Below, piece after piece: positions 1-10,884 of a stretch of 64,000 nt of DNA. The notes below the pieces were generated by a model. That model was not told where the DNA came from and made no database searches. It saw nothing but the letters and a program-made list of their open reading frames with translations. Every line of letters starts with the position of its first letter. The stretch's first letter is position 1. Source of the stretch: Pyropia yezoensis (taxonomy: Eukaryota; Rhodophyta; Bangiophyceae; Bangiales; Bangiaceae); the NCBI GenBank assembly GCA_009829735.1, contig CM020618.1, positions 29,984,894 to 30,048,893 of the forward strand, in the 5' to 3' direction. The position numbers and the translations under genes were made by a program.

Positions 1-6
1 CCTGCG

Positions 7-1890
7 GTGCCGCGGGTGTCGAGCGGTCAAGACGCTCCTTCTCCCATGGCGGTTGACACCGGGAGTTACTCCGGGCGGGCGCCCGCCCTTCTTCTTCCTC
101 CTCGGCCACGTCCATCTCCGACGTCGGCCCCTCTGCCGGTGGTGCGTCCCCCGGCGCCCCCGATTCTTCCTGGTCCTGCCCGGGTTGCCCCGTTGGGTGG
201 CGGCGTCGCCGTGGCGGCGGGTCAACCCGCCATGTCGGTGTCCGACTTGGTGGCTCGGGTTCGAGGCCTCACGGTGCAAGAGTCGATGGAGTCCGATGGG
301 CGTATGCGGGTGGACTTCCACCCGGTGCATCCCCGTGGAGAATCCTCCCGGCGCGTCAAGGTGGACCCGAGTTGGAAGCGGGAGTTGGTGCGGCTGGTCA
401 ACCAGCCGAACGCGGTGCGAGTGGAACACCATTGGATCCTGAGTCAGCCGGACGACCGGCATGCGCAGCTCTGGCGCACCCGGGTGGGACGGGGTGAGGT
501 CTACCTCGACCCCAACTTCGGGGTCTGCGACCTGATTGCCCCCGCGTTGCCGCGGGAGATTGACTACCCGGCTAGTGCTCGGGGGATCGCGGCGGCGGCG
601 GAGCCGGTTGCGTTTGGGGAGACGGTGGGCAGTACCAGTCGGTATCCCGACTTTGACTACTACCCGGGGGTACCCCCGTATCTGTCGTTGACGGCTCCCT
701 ACCCGCCCATGGCGGGGTTGAAGTCGGCGTCGAGTTGGCGACGTAACCAAGGTGTCATGGCGGATGCGTTCCACACGGATATAACGTGTGCGTTGCAGAC
801 CGGCAACGGTCGTGCTCCGGTATACACTCCCGTGCGCCCGCCGCTATGGCAGGAGGGGTGGGAACCCGCCCCTGCTTTCCGGTTTGACACCGGCTCCTGT
901 CTTCGCTACTTCGGGAGTGTGTTGGCCTCGCGACCGGTCCACCCGTTGCAGGGTACCTTCACCCTTGAGGTTACCCTCGGGCAGGCTTCATCCTTCTTGC
1001 TGTCCGTCCGCCGGCAGGGTCGTCTGTTTCATCTTCCGACGGGTGTCCGTCGGCACATCGCGCAGTTGGGCGTGGATCTGATAGCCGCCAAGACCGGGTT
1101 GGCCCGGGAGTTCGAAGCCCTGCTGGCTGTTCACGATGCCGTGAACTGGGCTGGGGTGTTGGCCCTTCCCCCGTACCGGGACCCGCAGGCTGGGGCTTCC
1201 CCCTTGCCTCGTCACTCGTTGCGTGTCCGGCGTACTCAGCCGGGTGAGCCCAGTTGCCATGGGTGGGCATCCACCGAGGCTGTTGCTGACCTGGGTATTC
1301 CCATGGTTATCCATGACCCTCTTCAGGTCCTTGCTCCGTTGTTCGGTAACCCGATGCCGGCGGCGGTTGGCCGTCGTCCCCGAGAGTGGGGCTCTGTGGG
1401 TGGGGAGCGTGAGGTGTCCCGTCGTCGGGCGGAGTACCGCCGTGGTTACGGTGGAGCCCCTTCGGTGGGGTCCTACCGGGCCTCGTATCTGGTGCCACCG
1501 GCTCCGGTGGTAGCCGTGTCGGCTCCTGTGGCTCCTCTGGCTGCGCCAGTGTCACCTCCCGCCCCTGTCCTACATGACGGGGGTCCCCGTCTCTGGTATG
1601 AGGGCGTTGACGCCCTTGTTACCCGCGCAATGCGTGGGGGTCTCTCTGTTGGCTGGGGGGATATCCCCCCAGGTGCTGCGCTGGTTGGGTCAGCGCGTTG
1701 CTTCGGTGGCGTGCTGGACCGCCTCCAGAAAGCTCTGGAGGACGTGGAGGCTGGCCGCAGCACCCTCGTCCAGCTATGCACCGAGGTAACTCGGGTGGTC
1801 GACCGTCGTGAGATTGCCGACCGGTGGAGCACGGAGGTATACGCGCTTACGCGTGAGTGGCCTCCCTCGGGCAGTGGGTCTACCCACTGA
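7..1890 (+). CDS. antisense ORF of E1, unknown protein (ORF-A)
   Basis: This is an open frame of up to 627 codons on the strand opposite to E1's gag and pol, between pol and the missing 3' LTR. The first ATG in the window is at 7, so a start further left is possible. The protein begins Pro-rich (about residues 20-60), has a better folded-looking middle (about 80-480) and a Pro/Ala/Val-rich linker before a last segment with helix-like spacing (about 540-627). I recognise no domain. Residues about 298-350 (FGSVL, then LLSVRRQGRLFHLP) resemble residues about 285-335 of the antisense ORF in E2 (FGSVM, then VYCVQRRGMLWHLP), and both sit in the same place in their elements. That shared position and similarity is the main argument that it is a real gene. 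It converges on pol, with 480 bp between the two 3' ends. Function unknown. Confidence 0.6.
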   Translation: MPRVSSGQDAPSPMAVDTGSYSGRAPALLLPPRPRPSPTSAPLPVVRPPAPPILPGPARVAPLGGGVAVAAGQPAMSVSDLVARVRGLTVQESMESDGRMRVDFHPVHPRGESSRRVKVDPSWKRELVRLVNQPNAVRVEHHWILSQPDDRHAQLWRTRVGRGEVYLDPNFGVCDLIAPALPREIDYPASARGIAAAAEPVAFGETVGSTSRYPDFDYYPGVPPYLSLTAPYPPMAGLKSASSWRRNQGVMADAFHTDITCALQTGNGRAPVYTPVRPPLWQEGWEPAPAFRFDTGSCLRYFGSVLASRPVHPLQGTFTLEVTLGQASSFLLSVRRQGRLFHLPTGVRRHIAQLGVDLIAAKTGLAREFEALLAVHDAVNWAGVLALPPYRDPQAGASPLPRHSLRVRRTQPGEPSCHGWASTEAVADLGIPMVIHDPLQVLAPLFGNPMPAAVGRRPREWGSVGGEREVSRRRAEYRRGYGGAPSVGSYRASYLVPPAPVVAVSAPVAPLAAPVSPPAPVLHDGGPRLWYEGVDALVTRAMRGGLSVGWGDIPPGAALVGSARCFGGVLDRLQKALEDVEAGRSTLVQLCTEVTRVVDRREIADRWSTEVYALTREWPPSGSGSTH

Positions 1891-2370
1891 GGAGTGCTAT
1901 TGGTTGTGAGGGAGAGGGCCCCGGTGACCCTTATGGTAGCCGGGTAGTAGTGAGTATAAACTCATCCCCCGCTTGGGGCATTGCTTGCCTCTGTTTGCTG
2001 CCCTGGGGAGTACCCCTTCTGGCTCAGTGGTGCCTTGCCTCCCGCCCAACTTCTTCCGGTAGGTTCATGCTTGGGGAGGTCATCCTCCCTCCCTTGGTGT
2101 CTTGGCTTGGGGAGGTCATCCTCCCTTGTAAGCTCCCTAGTTACTTCGATATTATCGGAGTTAGCCTTTACCTTTAAGTTAACTTATTAAGGTTCAGGTT
2201 TTTACTTAGTTACCTAAGCTTAGCTCTACTTAGTTACCTAAGCTTGGTTCGACTTAGAAACCTAAGTCTGATTTGACTTAGAAACCTAAGTCTGCTTTAA
2301 CCATGTCACACCCTACTTAGTAGGTATAAGCCTCACCCCCCAACAGCCGAAGTCGGTGTCGGTTGGGTTG
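1891..2370. other. convergent 3' region with a hairpin cluster
   Basis: No gene is seen between the converging 3' ends of ORF-A and pol. At about 2067-2128 a 22-bp unit containing GGGAGGTCATCCTCCC (itself a hairpin) occurs twice. At about 2203-2291 four short AT-rich hairpins follow each other: two of the form CTTAGTTACCTAAG and two of the form ACTTAGAAACCTAAGT. The stretch is clearly more AT-rich than its flanks. A role in ending or processing transcripts arriving from both sides is plausible but is inference. Confidence 0.5.
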
Positions 2371-5300
2371 TTACAGTAGGCGTCGTCGCCTCATGTAAGG
2401 CATGAGGAGTTGGCGGGGTATATTTGCCGCCTGTTCCCAGGTGGGTGAGTCGTATCCGACCCACATAACCTTGACGTACCAGGGTCCTGGTAGGTCCGGG
2501 TCGGTGTGTCCGACCACGCTTTCTACTTGGTATGGAATCCCATCCGGTCCCACCGGGTCATCTGACCGGTGGGTTGTAAGAGCTTCATGTAGCAACCCAG
2601 CCGGTACCGGCTGAGGCTGTTCCGGCATCGGAGCAGGTGTGACGTCATTCATGCTGATGCGTTGAATCTCCGTATCGGAGTGTAAGATAACAGAGTGGTC
2701 ATCTCTGTGGAGAATCTGGTACGGTCCCTTGACCGGTTGCATAAGCTTGTTCCCTCGGAACTTCTGGTGTCTGATATAGACCCAGTCACCTGTTACCAGG
2801 GTTGCGTTGCGCACCCGTAGTCGGGCGTCGAAGTTCTTCTTATACCGAAGTTGTGTTCTGTCAAGGGCACCCTTGAGCTTAGGAATCATCCACGATAGCT
2901 TGGCCAACCAAGCTAGGTGGATGCGTTCGGCGGGTCGGCCCTTCGGTGTATCATACCGAGTGCACCTGCCGGGTGGCAGCGTCAGGTTACCGACGCCTAG
3001 TGGCATGACCCACTCCAGCGGAGCAATGTTTGTGCTCCGATGTGGCCTGGCATTGTATGCCAGGGTGAGTACGGACAGAAGCCTGTCCCAAGTGTTCGTG
3101 TGCTCGGCCACGTAGCACTGTAGCATCTTGACGATGGTGCGGTTGAACCGCTCCACCTGCCCGTTGGACTGCGGGTGGTAGTCGGATGCCCGACGTGGTT
3201 CGATACCGAACATGCCCAGGACCTTAGTGCAGAATGCCGACGTAAGGTTTGCTCCGTTATCGGAGAGGAGTTGCTTCATGACTCCGTATGCACTGATCCA
3301 GTGGTCAACCACTGCGTTCATGATCGTGTATGCCGTATCATTCGGGATGGCTGCCGCTCTTGACAGCTTAGTGAAGCGGTCAGACATGACCAGGATGTAC
3401 CTGTTCCCTTCTTCCGTTATCGGAAGTGGCCCGAGTATGTCGATAGCGACTTGCTCGTTGGGCCCATCAGGTGGGAATAGCTTCATGGCAGACGCCCGCC
3501 TATGTAGACTCACGCGGTTACGTGCACAGGGGTGGCATCCCCTTACGTGGTCGACCACGTCGACGGCCATTGCTGGCCAGTAGAAGAACCTTCGCATTGC
3601 TGCGAACATACGTGAACCCCCCGGGTGTCCGGCTGTGGGGTTCTCGTGTTCTCGTTCCATGACGGCTTGCCGTAAGGACACGGGAACCACGACTTGATGT
3701 CGTCCATCGGCGGGTGCCCGCCGGTATATGAGTCCGTCTTCGTTCTCGGAGAAGATGCCGGCCGTACCGGCCAGGAGGTTAGCACGATGACGTCTACAGT
3801 CATCGTCGTTGGCCTGTGCCTCGCGGAAGTCCGCGAGGGTTAATGGGCACGCAAGGTGTGCCATGGTATGGTCAGCCGTACCCTGGGTAGCATTACCCAC
3901 CATGCAGACCGGTACCACCGGGATGTCCTCGTCCACCGGGCGGGTATCCCCGCTCGGGGTGTCGAGTCGAGACAATGCGTCTCCGAGATGGTGGGTTGAC
4001 CCAGCCTTATACACGGTACGGTAGTCGTGCTCGGCCATTTTTAGCCTCCATCGGGCTAGCCTCCCATGGCTATCGGAATCCTTGTCACCAAGGTTGAGGA
4101 GCCATCGTAGGGGTTCGTGGTCGGACCTCACGATGAACCTGGAGCCCTCCAGGTATGGACGGAGCAGTTGCACTGCCCATATAACTCCGAGGCATTCACG
4201 CTCGGTGGCACTATAGTTCCGCTCAGCCGGGTTGAGTGTCCGGCTGAAGTACCCTACCGGACGTAGGTCCGGGATAACGTTGTCGGTACCTATCAACGTC
4301 TCTCCCTGTAACAGGGTGCATCCCACTTGTGTATCACACGCATCGACATCGATGACGAAGGTACCCCGTCTATGCGGTAACGCAAGGACGGGTGGGGCTA
4401 GTAGGGCTCGCTTCAGCGACTCGAATGCCTCCTCTTCGCTAGGCGAAGGGGGTTGGAGTACCTTGGGTAAGGTACTGCTCGTAAGAACCGTTAACGGTTT
4501 AGCTATCCGAGCGAAGTCCTTGACGAACCGTCCGTATACATTGCACATTCCCAGGAAGCTCTTGAGCTGCGTCTGGGTGTTAGGGAACCGGGCATCCCGG
4601 AGTGCCCGGGTATTGGCTTCGAGTACCCCTAGTTTACCAGGGGTTATCTGGTGGCCCAGATACTCGACCGTCTGTTGGAAGAAGGCGCACTTCTTCAGAC
4701 GCAGGGTTACCCCGGCGTTCCTCAAGAGGGTGAGTACCTCGTCAACATGTTGTACATGGTCATCCATGTTACGCGAGAAGACGATGACGTCATCGAGGTA
4801 CACTAGGCAGTTACGCCACTTTATCCCCGACAGTATGATGTCGATAGCCCGCTGGAATGTAGCGGGGGCGTTGGACAATCCGAAGGGCATCCTTAGGAAC
4901 TCGTACACTCCACTGTGACAGACGAATGCCGTCTTGGGGATATCCTCGTCCGCCACCGGGATCTGCCAGTATCCGGCATTGCAGTCGATGGTGGTAAACA
5001 CCGTAGCCTCCCCCAGGGAGTCGATGCATTCATCCATCCTTGGTAAAGGGTATGAGTCCTTCTTGGTAACCAAGTTGAGGCGTCGATAATCGATGCAAAA
5101 CCGAGGGGTTTGATCCTTCTTCGGCACAATAACGACTGGGGCACCCCACTCCGACATCGAAGGTCGGATCATCTTAGCTTCACTCATCCTCTTCACTTCT
5201 CCATCAACGATCTCTCGTTGCATAGGTCCCGCTCGGTGCGGTTGTGAGCGGGCGGGTCGTGCGCCTGGTACCAGGTCTATACGATGTTGGGTTGCCCCAA

Positions 5301-6378
5301 TGGTCCCCAAGGCCCCGCCTGTCCACATAACGTCATGCTTTCTTAGCATCCGTCGTACCCCTTCGGCTACCGAAGGGTGAAGGTGGTCGAGGTCAGCCTC
5401 GGCCAGTGCCTTCAAGGCCTCTTGGTCCTTTGGCGGCAGGTCCGCCGGAGCCGCCGATGGGTTAGGCTTCCCGTCATCGGGTTGCTGTCGCTCGGTGGTC
5501 TCGGCGACCGCCAGTACTTCAAGTGGTTCCACTTGACCTTCCTTATCAGGGGTAAGGATATCTCCTTCGTAGAGTTCGGCAATCCCGAGGATAGTTCCCT
5601 TCGGGAGGGTGACTGCCTTACGGCGATAGTTCGCCATCACTAGGAGGGACGACCCTCCTGCTGGGAGGTCTATGAGACCGTTGGCCATGGTCAACCCATG
5701 GCGCTTGTACGTCCGTAGGTTGGACTGGACTCTGCAGATGCCTGCGAGGTCGCAGTTAACCGGGAGGACTGTCTCTGACAACGGCTCAAAGCGAGTTCGC
5801 TTGGCCAACCGAAGTGTCTTCGGCTCGACGCTTGCGTACACCTCAGCCACGTTAACGTGGCTTCTTTGTAGCGTCAGATCCCTGACGATAGCCGTGTGTC
5901 CTCTTTTCGTCCCGTCGGCTTCTTGAAGCTCGACGGTCCTCCGGCCTGGCCGGATTGCATCAACGTGAACGTTGATGAAGGTGCACCCCAGTATGCAGGG
6001 CACCGATAGCGTTTCACACACCAGGAAGTCAACTTCCGTGGTGAGATCCCCGATGGTAACCCGCAGCGACATCGCTGCGGTCGTACGAATGAGTCGACCA
6101 TTCGCGTCCTTGATGGTGGGTCCCCGAGTCACTCTGACTCGTGGAAGCCACTTGTCCGGGAGGGTATCCTTCCCGATAAGGTTGGGTCCAGCCCCTGTAT
6201 CCAGTACAGGGTAGTACGATCGTGTCGACTGGGGGTCAACCCCCAGTGTGGCTGATACCTTGAAGTTCTCCAAGGTAAACAACACATGTCCTACTCCGAT
6301 ATCCGGTGTAGCTCGGGCATCCTGAACAGGGCCCTTGTCTGGTTCAACGTGACGGGGCTTCCCGTCCTCTCCTCCCAA
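2371..6378 (-). CDS. pol: E1 pol polyprotein (PR-RT-RH-IN-chromodomain)
   Basis: This frame of 1,335 codons has the full Ty3/gypsy pol order. An aspartic protease with DTGAGPNL lies near residues 60-68. The reverse transcriptase has the finger motif CIDYRRLN, the MPFGLSNAPATFQRA block and the YLDD catalytic core (about residues 420-570). RNase H follows with ATERECL and RSDHEPLRW (about 690-800). Integrase starts with an H2C2 zinc domain (GHPGG, later GCHPCARN) and has the catalytic core ending in HPQSNGQVERFNR. A chromodomain-like tail (VKVMWVGYDSPTWE) lies near the C-terminus. Protein made from it would copy the element RNA and insert the cDNA. The frame looks whole. The C-terminal chromodomain is typical of chromoviruses, which use it to target chromatin. 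Confidence 0.93.
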   Translation of the reverse strand: MGGEDGKPRHVEPDKGPVQDARATPDIGVGHVLFTLENFKVSATLGVDPQSTRSYYPVLDTGAGPNLIGKDTLPDKWLPRVRVTRGPTIKDANGRLIRTTAAMSLRVTIGDLTTEVDFLVCETLSVPCILGCTFINVHVDAIRPGRRTVELQEADGTKRGHTAIVRDLTLQRSHVNVAEVYASVEPKTLRLAKRTRFEPLSETVLPVNCDLAGICRVQSNLRTYKRHGLTMANGLIDLPAGGSSLLVMANYRRKAVTLPKGTILGIAELYEGDILTPDKEGQVEPLEVLAVAETTERQQPDDGKPNPSAAPADLPPKDQEALKALAEADLDHLHPSVAEGVRRMLRKHDVMWTGGALGTIGATQHRIDLVPGARPARSQPHRAGPMQREIVDGEVKRMSEAKMIRPSMSEWGAPVVIVPKKDQTPRFCIDYRRLNLVTKKDSYPLPRMDECIDSLGEATVFTTIDCNAGYWQIPVADEDIPKTAFVCHSGVYEFLRMPFGLSNAPATFQRAIDIILSGIKWRNCLVYLDDVIVFSRNMDDHVQHVDEVLTLLRNAGVTLRLKKCAFFQQTVEYLGHQITPGKLGVLEANTRALRDARFPNTQTQLKSFLGMCNVYGRFVKDFARIAKPLTVLTSSTLPKVLQPPSPSEEEAFESLKRALLAPPVLALPHRRGTFVIDVDACDTQVGCTLLQGETLIGTDNVIPDLRPVGYFSRTLNPAERNYSATERECLGVIWAVQLLRPYLEGSRFIVRSDHEPLRWLLNLGDKDSDSHGRLARWRLKMAEHDYRTVYKAGSTHHLGDALSRLDTPSGDTRPVDEDIPVVPVCMVGNATQGTADHTMAHLACPLTLADFREAQANDDDCRRHRANLLAGTAGIFSENEDGLIYRRAPADGRHQVVVPVSLRQAVMEREHENPTAGHPGGSRMFAAMRRFFYWPAMAVDVVDHVRGCHPCARNRVSLHRRASAMKLFPPDGPNEQVAIDILGPLPITEEGNRYILVMSDRFTKLSRAAAIPNDTAYTIMNAVVDHWISAYGVMKQLLSDNGANLTSAFCTKVLGMFGIEPRRASDYHPQSNGQVERFNRTIVKMLQCYVAEHTNTWDRLLSVLTLAYNARPHRSTNIAPLEWVMPLGVGNLTLPPGRCTRYDTPKGRPAERIHLAWLAKLSWMIPKLKGALDRTQLRYKKNFDARLRVRNATLVTGDWVYIRHQKFRGNKLMQPVKGPYQILHRDDHSVILHSDTEIQRISMNDVTPAPMPEQPQPVPAGLLHEALTTHRSDDPVGPDGIPYQVESVVGHTDPDLPGPWYVKVMWVGYDSPTWEQAANIPRQLLMPYMRRRRLL

Positions 6379-6545
6379 CCTTGGAGGTTAGTCATCAATC
6401 CCCTGACGCCGTGTCGTCGGGGCCGGAAGGTGTACCCGGGGGTTGATGCGGCGTCGGCTCAACCGCGCTCTCCGTGGGGCTTTCCCCGCGGTACTCCGGG
6501 GTGGCTTGCTTGGGTAACCCCAGCGCCCCCCGGTTATCCTTCCTC

Positions 6546-8735
6546 TTACTCGTTTCCCGCCCTTGGTAGGGTGCTGTCCGCCGGGACATCCGGCTGAGGA
6601 GGTGCCCCCTCGACGGCCAGTACTCCACCTGGAGCTGGCTGCCTACCCGGTGCGGGTCCGGGTGCTCGGGCGGGACACCCCACGGTGGATGCCTTGCGTT
6701 GCGCCGCTGCCCGCCGAGACTCCTCGGGGATGAGTGGGCAGGAAGACACCCAGTGCTGGGGATCCCCACACAACATACACCCGGACGTGCCGGTCCCCCC
6801 TTGAGTTCGCATAGGGGTAGCCCCGTAGCTACGGTTGCCTCCCTCGGGCGCCCGAGTGCCTGCTCCCTGGTAGGCCTTGGGTCCTTGGGTCAACCGGAAC
6901 ATGGACTCCCCCAACCGGTTGGGTCGGCCCGCAATCTGCGGAGGTGCCTCCGTGCGCACCGCCCATGTTGGCAAGGGTTGGTGAGGGTTACCCGTCACCG
7001 GGGAGTACCCAGTAGTCCGCACATACGGGACGCGCCGTCCCGTTCCTTCGTTGACCTGGAACTGGGTTCCAGCGTGGGCGATGTACGCTACCGTACCATG
7101 TTCATCAATCACCGGCGTCGCCGGTAGCAACAGGTGGCCCTGTTGGTCGACTAGAGGGTCATCCTCACCAATAGGGGTATGTTCGGTCGCCACCAGTACT
7201 GGTGCGGCCTTACGTTCCACCTTCTCTTGCCTCGGTACCGGGGTAAGACTGGGCTTGCCTCCCTCGTTCTTGGGCTTCGGGGCCAAGGCACACTCCGGGT
7301 GTAGAACCCGGTAGGCGTCCCCTAGGGACTTGCACATATGCATCAGTCGACTGAAGTTCGTCCGTGCCGTGTTGGCGCCCCGTGCGGATATCCGCACGTA
7401 GTTGGGTACTCCTGCGAACAGGATGGCCCGTAGCTCCCCTTCTCCGAGGAGCTACCCCAGCTCGTAGTCGAGCTCTTGGATCCGGCGTCCAAACATCTCT
7501 TCATCCTCCCAGCTCTGCGCGGTGGCAGTGCGCAGGGCCCGGTAGTGGTCCTCGCACTTGTCCTCACTGAGGTAGCTGCTCAGCAGCTCCTTCAATATCC
7601 CACGGTAATCCATGGGGGTGGCCGCGACCCTCATTCCCGGCATCGGGGATGCCTGGCGAAGAATGCCTCGCACCCGTTCATCAACAAAGAACGGGAGGAT
7701 CTCCAGAGCCAGCCCCTCGTTAACGAGCGCCTTGTCTGCGGCTGCCTTGAAGCTAGTCAAGAAGCCGATGACTGCCAACGGGCGTCCGTTCGGCCCCCCG
7801 AACATAGGGGTTCCCTTCATAAGGGTCTGCATAGAGCGGATCGCCCGATGCGACGTATTACGCATCGATTCCGATACGGTGGTAGAGCGGTCCTCCAAAC
7901 GATAACGTTCCGGAGTAAGAACCGACCGGAAGACCTCGTTGACGATCTCCGTGTCAGCGTCCTGGATATCCAGTCGCTTAGCCAGTTGATGAGCGAACTC
8001 ATCGGACTCCATCCGCTTCAGTAGGCTCGCAGCTACCTGCGCGGTCATATCTTCCACCACTGAAGATGGTACTTCAGGCGTCGGCACCTCGGGAACCCGA
8101 GTTGCCTGGCCTCCTTCGTCGTGGGGGTACTGCGAGAGGGTACCCCCTCCCCCAATAACCGACTCTCCCCCGGCGTAAGTATCCGCCGGGTCGTGTCCGC
8201 GGAGTCCGCTTCGGGTGCTCCGAGCGTATCGCTCCGTGTGACTCCGTTCCAACTCTGCCGACGAGTCGGACCCATACCCCATTGTGTCCGGGGGTTGTCC
8301 AGGAGTAGCAACCCCGGGATTGACCCTGGTGGACTCCGAAAGTAGTCCGGCCGGTTCGAACCGTACCGGTGTGGGAGGAACACGACGGGGTCCCGTCGTG
8401 TGCCGTGTTGACATCAACACTGCCATTGCGTCCTCCGTCCGATCTTGACGGGCGTCGAGCCCGGAAAACCGGGCCTCGATGCGGGCCAATGATGCAATCA
8501 GGGAATCCCCTGGTGAAGGAGGCGGCGGAGTGAGGTCGGTCGACGACAGTTGAGGCGGGCCCCCGCCTCCTGCCGTCCGAGCCGTGCCAAACGTCGATCC
8601 GGCACCGGAAAGCATTGGCGTCTCAATGTTATTGATCGGGTTCCCGATCCCGGTTCCCGTAGTCACCTCCGGAGTCGGCGTAGACGCCGATCCGTCATCT
8701 TGAACGTTCCCCGTCTCTTGGGTAGACATAGTCAC
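6546..8735 (-). pseudogene. gag: E1 gag region
   Basis: This region upstream of pol encodes a Gag-like protein. A long Pro/Thr/Ser-rich N-terminal part is followed by a helical capsid-like stretch (about 7,450-8,000 in window coordinates) and, nearer pol, a CCHC zinc knuckle with the pattern CMLCGDPQHWVSSC (about 6,740-6,785). Gag would coat the element RNA in virus-like particles. The region has about one break, so this copy probably does not make the complete protein. The identification rests on position between primer-binding site and pol and on the zinc knuckle; the capsid part is too divergent to name by eye. Confidence 0.75.
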
Positions 8736-8934
8736 AATCAGTCAACCGACGCAACGTTCACCACGAATAAGAGAGCGAGGGGGTAGATTGGGGAGAGTAC
8801 CAGTAGGTCACAGTCACAGGTAAAAGCTCAACACAATCGATCAGGTCGCAACACCACGAGTACAAGAAAAGGACCGGATCCCTATCCGTGTGCCAGGGCC
8901 GAAGACGGCGTCACCACAAGGGTGACGGAAACCC

Positions 8935-8953
8935 GTCCCCTGCTGCTCCACCA
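8935..8953 (-). other. E1 primer-binding site
   Basis: Read on the minus strand, TGGTGGAGCAGCAGGGGAC starts 1 nt after the end of the 5' LTR. It is the complement of a tRNA 3' end finishing in CCA, with a C at the place of the invariant C61, as expected for a tRNA primer. The same 19 nt follow the LTR at 56,782-57,251, so two families here share a primer tRNA. I cannot name the tRNA. Confidence 0.8.
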
Positions 8954-8954
8954 A

Positions 8955-9316
8955 TGTAGCACAATAGGAATCCGTCGCACGTCCACTCTCAGGGAACACT
9001 CACCAAGGGGGATCGGCACCAACGTCACCGGGAGGCCAAGGTTGCTGTCCTTGGAGCGCAAGCCACGGGACCAAGATGGGAGCCCAAATGGGAGGGGTTT
9101 GTTGTTCTCCTTGGCCGGCGGTGGATTCGCCACCGGCCCCCTCGTTATAAACCCTCGGAGACACTACTAACTACCCTCCACCCCAAGATGCAAGTCCCTC
9201 TGGTCATACGTAACTTATAGATACCGTGACCAGTTCGGACTCTCAAATTGAAAGTTAAGAGTTAGAAGTAGCCCCCCTGATACTAGGGTCACAATACGGA
9301 CAACCATATTGCTACA
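8955..9316 (-). repeat. E1 5' LTR (362 bp)
   Basis: The segment is bounded by TGTAGCA (8955-8961) and TGCTACA (9310-9316), a 7-bp inverted terminal repeat with the TG...CA ends of LTRs. The primer-binding site adjoins it on the internal side and the integrase region of E2 on the outer side. Only this LTR is in the window, so no LTR-LTR age estimate can be made. Confidence 0.82.
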
Positions 9317-9318
9317 CC

Positions 9319-10773
9319 ATGTCGGTCGTGTCAGCCTTCCTAGATCACTGGGTTGCCGCGTATGACATCCCGGCCAGTACACTGCCGGACAACGGACCGC
9401 AATTTGCGTCTGTACTGTTTCAGGGAGTGCTGGACATGTTGGGGGTTAAGGCAAACTATGCCACCCCCTACCACCCACAAACTAATGGGCAGGTGGAGCG
9501 CTTCAACAAAACTATTGTTAGGCAGATGCGCCACTATGTGAGTGATCACGTGAAGACGTGGGACCAATACATTTCTATTCTTACTGTGGCAGTATTGACC
9601 CCCAGGTAGGGGGGCAACACGTGCCATGCAAGGGGCGGCCGGCCACTAGCCTGATCCGTTCCTCCCCCTGCATTTGGGTCCATATTCCCTAAGTTTGGGA
9701 TAGTTAGCTTAGTAGTAAATCCAACTTGGATTTGAGGGTTTTCTGCATTTATCGTCTTGAATTTTCGTGTGGCCCGGTGGGCAGGTGCTGGGGTGGGAGA
9801 TTCTGAGTGGCGAGATTCTGAGTGGACCCTGGGGGGATAAGGGGAGGGACAGCGGGGCTTGGCCCTGCGTCCCCGTCCCGACCAAGAAACTGTTGGACCA
9901 CACACCATCCTCTTGTTTGTCCGTGGGGGGTTTGCCCCACAACAGGGACAGAGTGTGTGCGACTTGCACTTCTTCCGGTTCCCCCGACACGGGAGGCAGC
10001 CCTTGCACACCGCCCCAACTTGGGTGTCGTGTGTGCATGTGGTTTTTGCCACACTTACTACTGCCTACAATTCGCAGGTTCACTCATCTACCGGGGAAGT
10101 ACCCCTCGCTTTTGTGACCCCCCGTCGCGTGCGGTCCATTGCCGTGCGGCGGCCGCTCCCAACTAGGGAGGATGGTGGCAGGACGCTTACTCCTACTGAG
10201 AGTAAGGCGGAGTTCGCTGCTAGGCTTGAACACCTCATCCCTAAAGTCAGGGCTGAGATGGACACAGCACAAAAGCGCTACAAGCGTACCTTTGACAAAA
10301 CGGTGCGCAATGCTAAGCATGTCCCCGAGCAGGGTGACTGGGTACTGGTTCACTCACACACCCCAACTGGGGGTAAGTTGGTATTCCAGACGAAGGGGCC
10401 GTACCAGGTCCTTTGTACTGATGGGCGGCGCTTCACCATCGAAAGTGACGATGGGGTCCGCACAGTGAACGGACAGGACGTGGTCAAAGTTGCACCACCG
10501 CCTGCAGACGACCCAGCTTGGGCGCGTGCTTTGGAAGCGTGGCGCCTCCCCTCACTGCCTGCGGCAAAACAGGGCCCGCAGGAGTTCGCGTTCGATAAGT
10601 TCATCGACCACGGATGGGATGAGGACACTGACCGCCTCATGTTGAGGGTGCGTTGGTTTGGCTACAAAGCCAAGGATGATACGTGGGAGTATGTGGAGGA
10701 CCTTCCCGCTGAGAAGGTCCGGGCATACTGTGCCCGGAATGAGATAGACCCTAGCAGCCCTCCCTCCACGTGA
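9319..10773 (+). pseudogene. pol: E2 pol, integrase and chromodomain part
   Basis: The first portion (9319-9584) encodes the second half of a retroviral-type integrase core, with DNGPQFAS and HPQTNGQVERFNKT. The later portion (from about 10,060) encodes the integrase C-terminal region, with KGPYQVL, and ends in a chromodomain-like segment (LRVRWFGYKAKDDTWEYV, about 10,590-10,740). A solo LTR lies between the two portions. The sequence differs clearly from E1 and E3 pol, so this is a separate family. Only the 3' part of pol is present. Confidence 0.8.
9585..10053 (+). repeat. solo LTR of the E2 family (469 bp)
   Basis: It starts TGTGGCAGTATTGACC and ends TTTTTGCCACA, and is flanked by CTTAC on both sides (9580-9584 and 10054-10058), the 5-bp duplication typical of Ty3/gypsy insertion. 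It matches the E2 3' LTR over its full 469 bp with about five differences counted by eye (about 1%), so it is recent. Solo LTRs usually form by recombination between the two LTRs of one insertion. Confidence 0.88.
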
Positions 10774-10884
10774 GGGAAGGCCGAGTAACAGTGCCAAGAG
10801 AGTGCTTCAAGTCGAAGTGGTACGCAGAGTGGCTTTTAACTACAGCCCTAGCCCTCACACTCTCACAACAAAGGCAGCAGCCAA

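Larger units (their letters stand above)
1..9316 (-). mobile_element. E1: Ty3/gypsy chromodomain LTR retrotransposon, cut by the window edge
   Basis: Reading on the minus strand, the parts are 5' LTR (9316-8955), primer-binding site (8953-8935), gag region (8735-6546), pol (6378-2371) and then an ORF on the opposite strand (7-1890). The 3' LTR must lie left of the window. The order protease, reverse transcriptase, RNase H, integrase, chromodomain places it in Ty3/gypsy (chromovirus-like). Pol reads open throughout and the gag region has about one break, so the copy looks young. Its right outer flank, CCATG at 9317-9321, is the expected 5-bp target duplication; the partner is outside the window. 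It sits inside the integrase region of another gypsy element (E2). Confidence 0.88.
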
